Shown here: piece by piece, positions 16,869 to 25,008 of the stretch | Numbering within the stretch: position 1 is the stretch's first letter | Layout: every line of letters starts with the position of its first letter | Program-made: the position numbers and the translations under genes | The notes under the pieces: generated by a model | The model's database searches: none | What the model was told of the DNA's origin: nothing | Seen by the model: the letters and a program-made list of their open reading frames with translations, nothing else | Assembly: GCF_039538145.1 (NCBI RefSeq) | Contig: NZ_BAABBV010000001.1 | Coordinates: 2,046,001-2,110,000, forward strand | Direction of reading: 5' to 3' | Source: Gryllotalpicola daejeonensis | GTDB taxonomy: Bacteria; Actinomycetota; Actinomycetes; Actinomycetales; Microbacteriaceae | Length of the DNA: 64,000 bases

Positions 16869-18122
16869 GTGCCCCTCTCCACCCTGCTCGTCGACGTGCG
16901 GCCGCTGCGGCAGAGTGCCGCGTTCCGCAGGCTGTGGGCGGGCAACGCGATCTCGGGCTTCGGCGGCACGATGGCGTCGTTCACGATCAGCTGGGTCGTG
17001 TGGGATCGCACCCACAGCGCGATCGCCCTGGGCGCGATCGGACTCGCGCAGCTCGTGCCGATGATCGTCTTCACTCTGCTCGGCGGCCACTGGGGCGACC
17101 GTTACGACCGCAGGCGGCTGATCATCGCGGTGCGGTGGGCGCAGGTCGCGGCATCCGCAGCCCTCTCCGTCGTTGTCATCACGACGACGCATCAGGTGAT
17201 CTGGCTCTACCCGCTGATCGCGGTGCAGACCGCGCTCGTCTCGATCAACCAGCCCGTGACGCAGACCATGATCGGCAGCCTGCTTGACGGCGAGGTGCGG
17301 GCCGCCGCCTTCGCTCTGAACCACTCGACGGGCCAGCTCAACGTGCTGATCGGGCCGCTGCTCGGCGGCATTGCGCTCGCCCTCTGGGGGCCGGACTGGG
17401 CGCTGATCTTCGACGCGGCGAGCTTCCTCGCGGCGGTCTACGGCGTGTTCGGGCTGCCGAGCGGAGGCCGAGCCGCCGACGAGACGGGCAGCGGCGCGAG
17501 CGCCGAGACACCACCCACTGCCGTCTCTCAGATCGCGGCAGGCATCCGCTTCGTCATGCGCACGCCCATCGTGGCCGCGTTGCTGCTCGCCGATCTCAAC
17601 GCGACCGTGCTCGCCATGCCGGTCGCGCTGTTCCCCGTGCTCAACTCAGAGCGGTTCGGCGGCAGCCCGGCCACGCTCGGCCTGCTGACCCCCGCGCTCG
17701 GCCTCGGCGGTCTGCTCGCCGGCTTCCTCTCCGGCCGCATCACGCGTGCCCGCCGCCAGGGCCTGGTGATGGTCGTCGCGAGCGCGGTGTGGGGCGCCGC
17801 GATCGCCGGCGCAGGCCTCGTGCCGAACCTGGCCGCCGTGCTGGTGCTGCTCGCACTCACCGGTGCCGCCGACGTGGCATCCGTCGTCAGCCGCGCGACC
17901 ATCATCCAATCCGTGACGCCCGACGCGTTCCGCGGCCGCGTCAACTCGCTCGACTTCCTGGTGGGCGCGGGCGGGCCGAAGCTGGGCGATCTGCGCGCCG
18001 GACTCGTCGCCGACGTCTCGAGCGGGTGGTTCAGCATGGCGATCGGGGGCGCCGTCTCCGCCGTGCTGGCGGTCGTGATCGCGGCATCCGTGCCGTCGCT
18101 GCGCCGCTACCGAGCAGGCTGA
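16869..18122 (+). CDS. MFS transporter (MFS_3 / EntS-like)
   Basis: Twelve-span major facilitator of 417 aa. The N-terminus AAFRRLWAGNAISGFGGTMASFTISWVVWD and the loop motif GGHWGDRYDRRRL are characteristic of the MFS_3 group (enterobactin exporter-like and macrolide-efflux-like proteins); TM10-11 carries a TIIQSVTPDAFRGRVNSLDFL motif. It is probably an exporter. GTG at 16869 follows the -10-like CACAAT (16856-16861) by 7 nt, so translation probably starts at the 5' end of the message. The 3' end overlaps the convergent MFS gene by 16 bp. Confidence 0.85.
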   Translation: MPLSTLLVDVRPLRQSAAFRRLWAGNAISGFGGTMASFTISWVVWDRTHSAIALGAIGLAQLVPMIVFTLLGGHWGDRYDRRRLIIAVRWAQVAASAALSVVVITTTHQVIWLYPLIAVQTALVSINQPVTQTMIGSLLDGEVRAAAFALNHSTGQLNVLIGPLLGGIALALWGPDWALIFDAASFLAAVYGVFGLPSGGRAADETGSGASAETPPTAVSQIAAGIRFVMRTPIVAALLLADLNATVLAMPVALFPVLNSERFGGSPATLGLLTPALGLGGLLAGFLSGRITRARRQGLVMVVASAVWGAAIAGAGLVPNLAAVLVLLALTGAADVASVVSRATIIQSVTPDAFRGRVNSLDFLVGAGGPKLGDLRAGLVADVSSGWFSMAIGGAVSAVLAVVIAASVPSLRRYRAG

Positions 18123-19411
18123 GCGGATGCCCCGGCCGGCGGCCACTCGATCGCCTCGGCCGCCCAGCTGTCGGGCGTGCCGATGCGGCGCAGCTCGCGC
18201 ACGAATGCGGTGCCGACGGCGCCGGCGGCGAGGCCCGCGGCGAAGATCCACAGCGTGGGAACGATGCCGAGCTGCGCGAGCAGCACGCTCGCGACGACCG
18301 GGGCGAGCGGCGCGATCGCGAGGTAGCCGAGAGAGCTTACCGAGCTCACGCGCCCCTGCAGCACGTCGGGGACGATGGCCGCGATGTAGCCGCCGACCCC
18401 CGCGTTCAGCGCCGGGATGAGCAGCGCCCCGAGCGCCGCGAACACGAGGTAGCCCAGGTAGCTGTGCACCAGAGCCATGGCGAGAAACGACACCGCCATC
18501 ACGGCGAGCGCGATCACCGTGATGCGGCCGGACGGAATGCGCTTGATGAGCGCCGGCGCGATCAGCGCGCCCAGCAGCATCGCCGCGCCCGACACCGCGT
18601 CGAGGGCGCCGATGAGCAACGGCGCGGTGCGCGTGCGCACGAGCTGAAGGTTGATGGCGATCATCGTGCCCGAGACCGTCAGGTTGATCAGCATGATGAG
18701 CCAGAGGGAGTTGCGCAGCACGGGCAGCGAGGCGAAGAAGCGGATGCCTTCCTTGAGTTGCGCGACCGGGTGGGCGGCCTTCGCATTCGCCCGGTCGCCG
18801 TTGAGCGGCACGCGAACGAACGCGGTGCAGATGGCGACCGCGGCGTGCCCGATCGCCCCTGCGGCGAACGGCACGGCGTGCGAGAAGGCATAGAGCACGC
18901 CGCCGAGCGGGCCGGAGATCAATGAGGCCACCGCGCCGCGACCCTGAATCGCCGCCATCGCCGACGCCATCTGCCCGGGGGCCACGACCGCGCGAATCGC
19001 TCCGACCTCGGCGGCGCCGAAGACGGCCGTCACGACCGAGACGCCGAACAGGACGATCGCAAGCTGCCACCCGGTGAGCCAACCGCTGAACCCGCCGATC
19101 GCGGCGAGTGCCCACAGCACGAGCCCCACGACGGCTCCCGCCATCAGCAGCCGGCGGCGGTCGAGGCGGTCGGCCGCGACGCCCGCCGGCAGCGTGGCGA
19201 CGAGGCTGCCCGCCTCGCCGACCGCCGCGATGACGCCGGCGAGCACGACCGAGTGGGTCAGACTGAACGCCACGAGCGGCGCGGCGAACACGCCCAGTCC
19301 CTCGCCGACGATCTGCGTCGTCTTGCCGGACATGAGCAGCAGGTATGGGCGATTGTGCCCGAGAGGGGCGACGGATTCTTGCGCAGCACGCGTCTCGATC
19401 GGGGTGGTCAT
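18107..19411 (-). CDS. MFS transporter under an ArsR-type regulator
   Basis: Major facilitator of 434 aa with twelve predicted spans, again of the MFS_3-like exporter type (YLLLMSGKTTQIVGEGLGVFA at the start; ADRLDRRRLLMAG in loop 2-3; LQGRVSSVSSLGYLAIAPL near TM10-11). It is divergent from the ArsR-family gene at 19493, and its promoter (TTACGC at 19442-19447, 17-bp spacer, TACAGT at 19419-19424, minus strand) is covered by the regulator's repeated octamers, so it is the likely repressed target. ATG 19411 lies 7 nt after the -10 (leaderless). Likely efflux pump; substrate unknown. Confidence 0.87.
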   Translation of the reverse strand: MTTPIETRAAQESVAPLGHNRPYLLLMSGKTTQIVGEGLGVFAAPLVAFSLTHSVVLAGVIAAVGEAGSLVATLPAGVAADRLDRRRLLMAGAVVGLVLWALAAIGGFSGWLTGWQLAIVLFGVSVVTAVFGAAEVGAIRAVVAPGQMASAMAAIQGRGAVASLISGPLGGVLYAFSHAVPFAAGAIGHAAVAICTAFVRVPLNGDRANAKAAHPVAQLKEGIRFFASLPVLRNSLWLIMLINLTVSGTMIAINLQLVRTRTAPLLIGALDAVSGAAMLLGALIAPALIKRIPSGRITVIALAVMAVSFLAMALVHSYLGYLVFAALGALLIPALNAGVGGYIAAIVPDVLQGRVSSVSSLGYLAIAPLAPVVASVLLAQLGIVPTLWIFAAGLAAGAVGTAFVRELRRIGTPDSWAAEAIEWPPAGASAQPAR

Positions 19412-19418
19412 GACGGTC

Positions 19419-19447
19419 ACTGTATTTGCGCAGCATTCATTGCGTAA
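19419..19447 (-). promoter_or_regulatory. Promoter of the MFS exporter gene
   Basis: On the minus strand TTACGC (19447-19442), a 17-bp spacer and TACAGT (19424-19419) precede the ATG at 19411 by 7 nt. This is the best -35/-10 pair seen in the window and overlaps the first two octamers of the operator array. Confidence 0.65.
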
Positions 19448-19475
19448 TATCTCTTGCGCAATTTCTTGTGCGCAA
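19426..19475. promoter_or_regulatory. Four operator octamers at 14-bp intervals
   Basis: TTGCGCAG (19426), TTGCGTAA (19440), the perfect palindrome TTGCGCAA (19454) and GTGCGCAA (19468) recur with exactly 14-bp periodicity in the AT-rich gap between the exporter and the ArsR-type gene. They span the exporter promoter and reach the -10 of the regulator (TAGACT, 19481-19486). Confidence 0.8.
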
Positions 19476-19492
19476 TTGGCTAGACTCACCTC

Positions 19493-20089
19493 ATGGCTGA
19501 CGGCGACCCTGACGACCGCTGGGACGGGGCACCCGTCGAGGTGCGCGACGCGGCGATGCTGCGGGCGTTCGCGCACCCCATCCGCCAGCGCATCGTGCGC
19601 GAGCTTTCGGTCCGCACCCACGCCCGCGCGGCTGACCTCGCCGGCTGGCTGGGCGAGCCGGCGAACGCTCTGAGCTTCCACCTGCGCACCCTGGCGAAGG
19701 CCGGGGTCATCCGCGAGATCCCCGAGAAGGCGCGCGACAAGCGCGATCGCGTGTGGCAGCTCGTCAACCAGAGCGGTTTCGCGTTCGAGGACCCGACCGG
19801 CAATCCGGCCGTCTCCGCCTACATCGCTCGGCGCATCGAGTGGCTGCACCGGCTCGTCGGCGGCGAGTTCGAAGACACCGACGCGGCCTCACAGGTGCAG
19901 TTCGCCGGCGCGCTGCTCACGAAAGAGGAGGCGAAGCAGCTCGGCGACGAACTCAGCGAGATCGTCACCCGCTGGCGTCGTCGCGGCGCCGAGAATGCCG
20001 AGCGCGACCCCGACAACGCCGAGCGCGCCTCGTACGAGGTCATGTTCGCGCTGGGCCCGAGCGCACCGGAAAGCCCCTCAGCGACCTGA
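19493..20089 (+). CDS. ArsR-family helix-turn-helix regulator
   Basis: Transcriptional regulator of 198 aa with an N-terminal winged helix (residues ~22-95: MLRAFAHPIRQRIVRELS, ARAADLAGWLGEPANALSFHLRTLAKAGVI), the ArsR/HTH_20 pattern in which helix 3 contacts DNA. The second half is a helical extension without metal-binding cysteines, so it probably senses an organic ligand. ATG 19493 is 6 nt after TAGACT (leaderless). It probably represses the divergent MFS pump and itself via the 14-bp-spaced octamers. Confidence 0.87.
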   Translation: MADGDPDDRWDGAPVEVRDAAMLRAFAHPIRQRIVRELSVRTHARAADLAGWLGEPANALSFHLRTLAKAGVIREIPEKARDKRDRVWQLVNQSGFAFEDPTGNPAVSAYIARRIEWLHRLVGGEFEDTDAASQVQFAGALLTKEEAKQLGDELSEIVTRWRRRGAENAERDPDNAERASYEVMFALGPSAPESPSAT

Positions 20090-20149
20090 GCTCGGCGAGG
20101 TTCACTCCAGAGCCACCCCCGGTTCACCTTCGCTCGGTTGACTGGTGCC

Positions 20150-21028
20150 GTGTTGGCCTGGGTGGAGTCGCCGTTCCAGTTGCTGAGTGCCGCCGAATGG
20201 GCGCACGCGGCGGGCCGGCGCATCGCCGTCGCCATGCGCCTTTCCGGTCCGCAGATGGAGACGACCGCGGCCGAACTGCTGCGCCGCGGTGCGCCCTTCA
20301 GCGAGGTGACGCCGTGGGTCGGCATCCCCTGGGGGCGGCTCGCCGAAGACCACGACTGGGCTGTGGGCGACGGGTTCAGCGGCCAGTTCCGCCTGGCGGT
20401 GAGTGTGGTGCGGCCGCAGCGCGTCATCCTGCTGGACGACGGCGCGAACACTCTGGCGCTGGCCGACGCGCTGCTCGATCGCACCCCGTTCCGCCGCCCG
20501 CGCCGCACCGAGGGGCGCGCAGCGCGCCTGCTCGGCGATCTCGCCAAGCACCGCTTGCACACGCTGGCCGATCGTGAGGCCGTCGAGCTCTTCACCGTCT
20601 TCCCACTCGGCGCGCAGCGCGTCGACGCGCTCGCGGCCCGCGGCATGTCGACGAGCCGCCACGACTTCGCGTGGACCCGCAGCGCGGCAGACCCGCTCGA
20701 GCTGCCCGGCGACCGCGTGCTGCTCGGCAGCTCGCTGCCGACCGACGGCCATCTCGCGGTGTCCGACTATCTCGCCTGGGTCGCGGGTCAGGCGCGCACC
20801 GAGCCCGTCGTCTATCTGCCGCACCGGCGCGAGCGCCGCGACGTTCTCGCCGAGGTGGGGCGGATGCCGGGGGTGAAGGTTCTCGAAACCGGGTTGCCCG
20901 TCGAGCTCGTGCTCGCAGGCATCCGTCGCCCCATCGAACTGGTCTCGCTGCAGACGAGCGCCTCGACCACGCTCGAACTGCTGCTCGGCGGCACAGGCAG
21001 CGTCATCCGTCAGAGCACGCTCGCCTGA
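20150..21028 (+). CDS. Polysialyltransferase-like / glycosyltransferase-52-like protein
   Basis: About 292 aa, cytosolic. The start VLAWVESPFQLLSAAEWA closely matches the N-terminal motif of bacterial alpha-2,8-polysialyltransferase-like (POLYST/GT52-type) proteins. A strand-turn ILLDDGANTLALADALL follows in the middle, and VVYLPHRRERRDVLAEV plus the C-terminal ELVSLQTSASTTLELLL fit the second Rossmann domain, which carries the HP-type nucleotide-sugar site in this family (here H in PHRR). No other polysaccharide genes are nearby, so the acceptor is unknown. Start: GTG 20150 is preferred, with TTGACT 6 nt upstream as a weak -10; TTG 20138 is in frame too. The hairpin at 21054-21084 follows. 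Confidence 0.65.
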   Translation: MLAWVESPFQLLSAAEWAHAAGRRIAVAMRLSGPQMETTAAELLRRGAPFSEVTPWVGIPWGRLAEDHDWAVGDGFSGQFRLAVSVVRPQRVILLDDGANTLALADALLDRTPFRRPRRTEGRAARLLGDLAKHRLHTLADREAVELFTVFPLGAQRVDALAARGMSTSRHDFAWTRSAADPLELPGDRVLLGSSLPTDGHLAVSDYLAWVAGQARTEPVVYLPHRRERRDVLAEVGRMPGVKVLETGLPVELVLAGIRRPIELVSLQTSASTTLELLLGGTGSVIRQSTLA

Positions 21029-21053
21029 CCGGTCGCGATGCGGGCGTGCCCGT

Positions 21054-21084
21054 TTCCGTGGTTTTCGCGGCGAAGGCCACGGAA
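21054..21084. promoter_or_regulatory. Extended inverted repeat upstream of the DeoR-type repressor gene
   Basis: TTCCGTGG (21054-21061) and CCACGGAA (21077-21084) enclose a second pair TTCG/CGAA around a CGG loop, making a nearly continuous stem. It ends 8 bp before the -10-like TAGACT (21093-21098). It may terminate the upstream gene, act as operator for the DeoR-type gene, or both. Confidence 0.55.
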
Positions 21085-21104
21085 GCGGTCGATAGACTGC
21101 GCGC

Positions 21105-21872
21105 ATGTCGCTCTTCTCGATCGAACGGCGCAAGGTCATCGTCGACCACGCGCGTGAGACCGGCCGCGCCGACGTCACCGAACTGTCGAAGCTGCTGAAG
21201 GTCTCGGCCGAGACCGTGCGGCGTGACCTCACGACGCTCGAGAAGTCGGGGCTGCTGCGGCGCGTGCACGGTGGTGCGGTGCCGGTCGAGCGGCTCGGCT
21301 TCGAGTCCGACCTCGCCACCCGCTCGACCCGCATGATCGAAGAGAAGAGCCGCGTCGCCGAGGCGACGGTGAAGCACCTCGAGAACGCAGAGGCCATCTA
21401 CATCGACGAGGGCGCGATCTTCCAGCTGCTCGCCGATCGCCTGTTCCCCGAGAGCCCGACGACCGTCGTCACCAACTCGCTCGCGATCGCCGTGTCGCTC
21501 GCCGGCAGGCCCAACGTCGAGGTCATCTCGCTCGGCGGGCGGGTCCGCGCCAAGACGCTCGGCGCCGTCGACTTCTGGGCCGTCGAGATGCTCGAGACGA
21601 TGGTGCTCGACCTCGCGATCATCGGCGCCAACGGCATCTCGGTGCAGCGCGGGGCGACCGTGCCCGACGCCGCGATCGCCGAGGTGAAGGCGGCGGCGAT
21701 GAAGCAGTCGCGGCGAAGCATCCTGATCGCCGATCACTCCAAGGTCGGCGCCGACTCCTTCGTGCGCTTCGCCAGCCTCGCCGACTTCGAGCTCTTCATC
21801 ACCGACGACGGCGTCAGCTCGGAGCACGCCGACGAGCTGCGTGCCTCGGGCCTCGAGCTGCTCCTCGCCTGA
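21105..21872 (+). CDS. DeoR/GlpR family repressor
   Basis: Sugar-catabolism repressor of 255 aa. The N-terminal DeoR helix-turn-helix is at residues ~6-60 (RRKVIVDHARETGRADVTEL, VSAETVRRDLTTLEKSGLLRRVHGGAV) and the C-terminal DeoRC ISOCOT domain (~75-235) senses a phosphorylated sugar (IYIDEGAIFQLLAD, TVVTNSLAIA, DLAIIGANGI). It has the normal length. ATG 21105 lies 6 nt after TAGACT (leaderless). Its position beside the polyol dehydrogenase and ABC importer suggests it controls them, probably through the direct repeats at 23513-23562. Confidence 0.9.
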   Translation: MSLFSIERRKVIVDHARETGRADVTELSKLLKVSAETVRRDLTTLEKSGLLRRVHGGAVPVERLGFESDLATRSTRMIEEKSRVAEATVKHLENAEAIYIDEGAIFQLLADRLFPESPTTVVTNSLAIAVSLAGRPNVEVISLGGRVRAKTLGAVDFWAVEMLETMVLDLAIIGANGISVQRGATVPDAAIAEVKAAAMKQSRRSILIADHSKVGADSFVRFASLADFELFITDDGVSSEHADELRASGLELLLA

Positions 21873-21880
21873 CCCTCACC

Positions 21881-21952
21881 GGTTGCGCCACCAGGTTCCG
21901 CGATGCGCGCCTCGGATCCGAGTAGCGCACAGCGGAAGCCAGTGGCGCAACC
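21881..21952. repeat. Hairpin-forming dispersed repeat, copy 1
   Basis: GGTTGCGCCAC (21881-21891) and GTGGCGCAACC (21942-21952) bound a ~72-bp palindromic element with the internal palindrome CTCGGATCCGAG. A second copy is at 41608-41676. Both lie between convergent genes, so they can work as bidirectional terminators. Confidence 0.8.
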
Positions 21953-21973
21953 GAGCGTCACCGGCGGGGCGCA

Positions 21974-23446
21974 TCAGCCGACGAGAGCCTCCAGCGCCGC
22001 GCGGGCACCCTGGGCGTGCAGCAGGTCGAGCGTGCGCAGGTACGGCTCGGTGAAGGCAGGCTCGCCCGCGAGGCCACCGAACAGCGTCTCGTCGCGCAGG
22101 AATGCGAGCGGCTCGGTCGACTGCGCGAGCGCCGCCGCGTGCCGCGCGTCCGCCAGGCGGTCGACGATGGTGATCGGATTCCCCGACTCGTCGACCCCCT
22201 CCGCATAGCGCGCCCAGCTGGCCACGATGGCGGCAGCCGCGTCGACCTCGCCACCCGCCGCGATGCGCTCGGTGATCACCGGCACGAGCCACTTCGGGAT
22301 CCGGTCCGACGACTCGGCGGCGAGGCGCGCGAGGGTGTCGCGCACGTGCTCGTTTCCGAAGCGCTCGATGAGCTCGTCGGTGTACGCGTCGAGGTCGACC
22401 CCCGGCACGGGCTTCAGCGTGGGGCGCGCCTCGCGCTCCCAATAGCGCCGCAGCAACCCGACGAACAGCGGGTCGCGGGCGGCCTCGTGCGCGAAGGTGT
22501 AGCCGGCGAGCACCCCGAAGTAGGCGAGCCCCTGGTGACCCACGTTGAGCAGCCGCAGCTTCATCAGCTCGTACGGCTCGACCTCGTCGACGACCTGCAC
22601 CCCTGCGTTCTCGTAGGCCGGGCGGCCGAGCCCGAACGAGTCCTCGAGGGCCCACTGCTCGAACGGCTCGGCGACCACCGGCCAGGCATCCTCGATGCCC
22701 CACTCGCGTGCGATCAGCGCGCGATCATCATCGGTCGTGACCGGCGTGATGCGGTCGACCATCGAATTCGGGAAGTGAACGGATGCCTCGATCCAGTCGG
22801 CGAGCTCGGGGTCGCGCAGCCGCGCGAATGCCGTGAACACCTTCCGCGCGAGCTCGCCGTTTCCAGGGATGTTGTCGCACGACATGACCGTGAACGGTTC
22901 GATTCCGCGCTCGCGCCGCAGCGCCAGCCCCGCCACGACCAGCCCGAACACGGTGCGCGGTGCAGCGCCCGGTTCGAGGTCGGCCTGAACGTCGGGGTTC
23001 GTCGCGTCGAACTCGCGCGTGATCTGGTCGAAGTTGTAGCCGCCCTCCGTGATGGTGAGCGAGACGATGCGGATGCCCGGATCGGCGAGCTTCTCGACGA
23101 CGGCCTGGGGGTCGTCCGGCGCGAGCAGATAGTCGACGATCGAGCCGATCACCCGGGGCTCGAGCGTTCCGTCGGGGTGCTTCAGCACGAGCGTGTAGAG
23201 GTGGTCCTGCTCTTCGAGCGCCTGCTTCATGCGGCGGTCGACCTCGAGCACGCCGACCCCGCAGATGCCCCAGTCGGTCGCCTCGCCCGCGTTGAGCAGC
23301 CGGTCGAGGTACATCGCCTGGTGTGCCCGGTGGAAGCCGCCGACGCCGAAGTGCACGATGCCGGCGGTGACCTGCGAGCGGTCATAGCGCGGCACCTCCA
23401 CGGCGGCAGCCAGCTCAGGCAGGGCGGCCTCGGAAAGACGGACCAT
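21974..23446 (-). CDS. Mannitol-type polyol dehydrogenase
   Basis: Long-chain mannitol dehydrogenase family protein (mannitol 2-dehydrogenase/fructuronate reductase group), 490 aa, NAD(H)-dependent oxidation of a polyol to a ketose. The N-terminal Rossmann signature is IVHFGVGGFHRAHQAMYLDRL (residues ~29-50). The catalytic region shows SVHFPNSMVDRITP and KLRLLNVGHQGLAYFG, where Lys-Asn-His of the family's active site are present (K, N and H in KLRLLNVGH). ATG 23446 follows GAGAGAGG. It is divergent from the ABC importer, with which it forms a polyol uptake-and-oxidation module; a kinase for the ketose is not in the window. Confidence 0.92.
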   Translation of the reverse strand: MVRLSEAALPELAAAVEVPRYDRSQVTAGIVHFGVGGFHRAHQAMYLDRLLNAGEATDWGICGVGVLEVDRRMKQALEEQDHLYTLVLKHPDGTLEPRVIGSIVDYLLAPDDPQAVVEKLADPGIRIVSLTITEGGYNFDQITREFDATNPDVQADLEPGAAPRTVFGLVVAGLALRRERGIEPFTVMSCDNIPGNGELARKVFTAFARLRDPELADWIEASVHFPNSMVDRITPVTTDDDRALIAREWGIEDAWPVVAEPFEQWALEDSFGLGRPAYENAGVQVVDEVEPYELMKLRLLNVGHQGLAYFGVLAGYTFAHEAARDPLFVGLLRRYWEREARPTLKPVPGVDLDAYTDELIERFGNEHVRDTLARLAAESSDRIPKWLVPVITERIAAGGEVDAAAAIVASWARYAEGVDESGNPITIVDRLADARHAAALAQSTEPLAFLRDETLFGGLAGEPAFTEPYLRTLDLLHAQGARAALEALVG

Positions 23447-23512
23447 CAGAAACCTCTCTCGTCTTCGTCGACGATGCCCGATACGGCATCCGCACATCAC
23501 ATAGTTGACCGG

Positions 23513-23562
23513 GTTTGCCCGAATTCGCAAGTTTCCTGTGGTTGTTTGCCCGATTTTGCTTG
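23513..23562. promoter_or_regulatory. Direct-repeat operators between polyol dehydrogenase and ABC importer
   Basis: GTTTGCCCGAATTCGC (from 23513) and GTTTGCCCGATTTTGC (from 23544) match at 14 of 16 positions and are 31 bp apart, about three helical turns, in the divergent promoter region 23447-23627. A plausible TTGCGA/GAATAT promoter for the importer follows at 23560-23585. Probable binding sites of the DeoR/GlpR-type repressor at 21105. Confidence 0.65.
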
Positions 23563-23627
23563 CGAGGCGTGGGACTTCGTGAATATGGTGTGGTTGCTCG
23601 CGATGGAGCGGGCAAGAAAGGACAACG

Positions 23628-24998
23628 GTGCCCACAATGACTCGGAGTCACCTGGCCAAGGCGCTCACGGGTGTCGCCGTGGCCGCGACGGCCGCACTCG
23701 CGCTTGCCGGCTGCAGCGGCGCTGGCGCCGGCAGCGCAGGCAAATCGGGCGGAACGCTCAACGTGCTCATGGTGAACAACCCCCAGATGGTCGATCTGCA
23801 GAAGCTCACCGCAGACAACTTCACCAAGCAGACCGGTATCAAGGTCAACTACACCGTGCTGCCGGAGGACTCGCTGCGCGACAAGGCGAGCCAGGAGTTC
23901 TCATCGCAGGCGGGGCAGTACGACGTCGCCACGATCAGCAACTATGAGGTGCCCTTCTATTCGAAGAACGGGTGGCTGCTGTCGCTTTCCGACAACGTCG
24001 CGAAGGACGCGGACTTCAAGCAGTCCGACATTCTGAAGCCCATCCAGGACGCTCTGACCGGCTCCGACGGAAAGATCTACGCGGAGCCGTTCTACGGAGA
24101 GTCGTCGATGCTCTACTACCGCGCCGACGTCTTCAAGCAACTCGGCCTGACCATGCCGGCGAACCCGACCTGGGATCAGGTTGCGCAGCTCGCCGACCAG
24201 GTGAAGCAGAAGGAGCAGGGCATGGCCGGCATCTGCCTGCGCGGCCAACCCGGCTGGGGCCAGATGGTCGCCCCGCTCACCACCGTCGTCAACACGATGG
24301 GCGGCACCTGGTTCGACAACGACTGGAACGCTCAGGTCAGCGGTGAGGGATTCACCAAGGCGCTCAACTTCTACGTGAACCTCGTCAAGAAGGACGGCGA
24401 GAGCGGAGCGCCGCAGGCCGGCTACACCGAGTGCCTCAATGACATGACGCAGGGCAAGGCGGCCATGTGGTACGACGCCACGGCAGCGGCAGGCTCGCTC
24501 GAGGCATCCGATTCACCCGTGAAGGGGAAGATCGGCTACGCGCCCGCACCGGTCGACCAGACCGAGAGCTCCGGTTGGCTGTACAGCTGGGCGTGGGGCA
24601 TCGAGAAGGCCAGCAAGAACCAGGCCAACGCCGAGAAGTTCATCGAGTGGGCCTCGGGGCCGAAGTATGCCGAACTGGTAGCCCAGAAGTACGGTTGGGC
24701 CGAGGTTCCGCCCGGGACCCGCACCTCGCTGTACGAGAACCCCGACTATCAGAAGGGCGCGGCCGCGTTCTACAAGCAGGTCCAGACCGCGATCGACAGC
24801 GCGAAGCCGAACGACCCCGGCACGCAGAAGCGCCCGGCGCCCGGCATCCAGTTCGTCGCCATCCCTGAGTTCGCGAGCCTGGGCACGGATGCCTCGCAGC
24901 AGTTCAGCGACGCGATAGCTGGCAAGACGTCGGTCGACGCGACGATCAAGGCCGTGCAAGCCGAAGCCCAAAAAGTCGGCGACAAGTACAAGAAGTAG
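23628..24998 (+). CDS. ABC transporter sugar/polyol-binding lipoprotein
   Basis: Extracellular solute-binding protein family 1 (CUT1), 456 aa. The signal peptide ends in the lipobox LAGC (Cys 29), so the mature protein is membrane-anchored. The mature part shows the family's sequence from GGTLNVLMVNNPQM through the hinge region SSMLYYRADVFKQLGL and the WDQVAQLADQVK helix. It captures the substrate for the permeases downstream. GTG 23628 follows AAAGGA; an internal ATG 9 nt later is possible. The divergent mannitol-type dehydrogenase points to a polyol (mannitol/sorbitol/arabitol class) as ligand; this is inference. Confidence 0.9.
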   Translation: MPTMTRSHLAKALTGVAVAATAALALAGCSGAGAGSAGKSGGTLNVLMVNNPQMVDLQKLTADNFTKQTGIKVNYTVLPEDSLRDKASQEFSSQAGQYDVATISNYEVPFYSKNGWLLSLSDNVAKDADFKQSDILKPIQDALTGSDGKIYAEPFYGESSMLYYRADVFKQLGLTMPANPTWDQVAQLADQVKQKEQGMAGICLRGQPGWGQMVAPLTTVVNTMGGTWFDNDWNAQVSGEGFTKALNFYVNLVKKDGESGAPQAGYTECLNDMTQGKAAMWYDATAAAGSLEASDSPVKGKIGYAPAPVDQTESSGWLYSWAWGIEKASKNQANAEKFIEWASGPKYAELVAQKYGWAEVPPGTRTSLYENPDYQKGAAAFYKQVQTAIDSAKPNDPGTQKRPAPGIQFVAIPEFASLGTDASQQFSDAIAGKTSVDATIKAVQAEAQKVGDKYKK

Positions 24999-25008
24999 TA
25001 ACTGAGCG

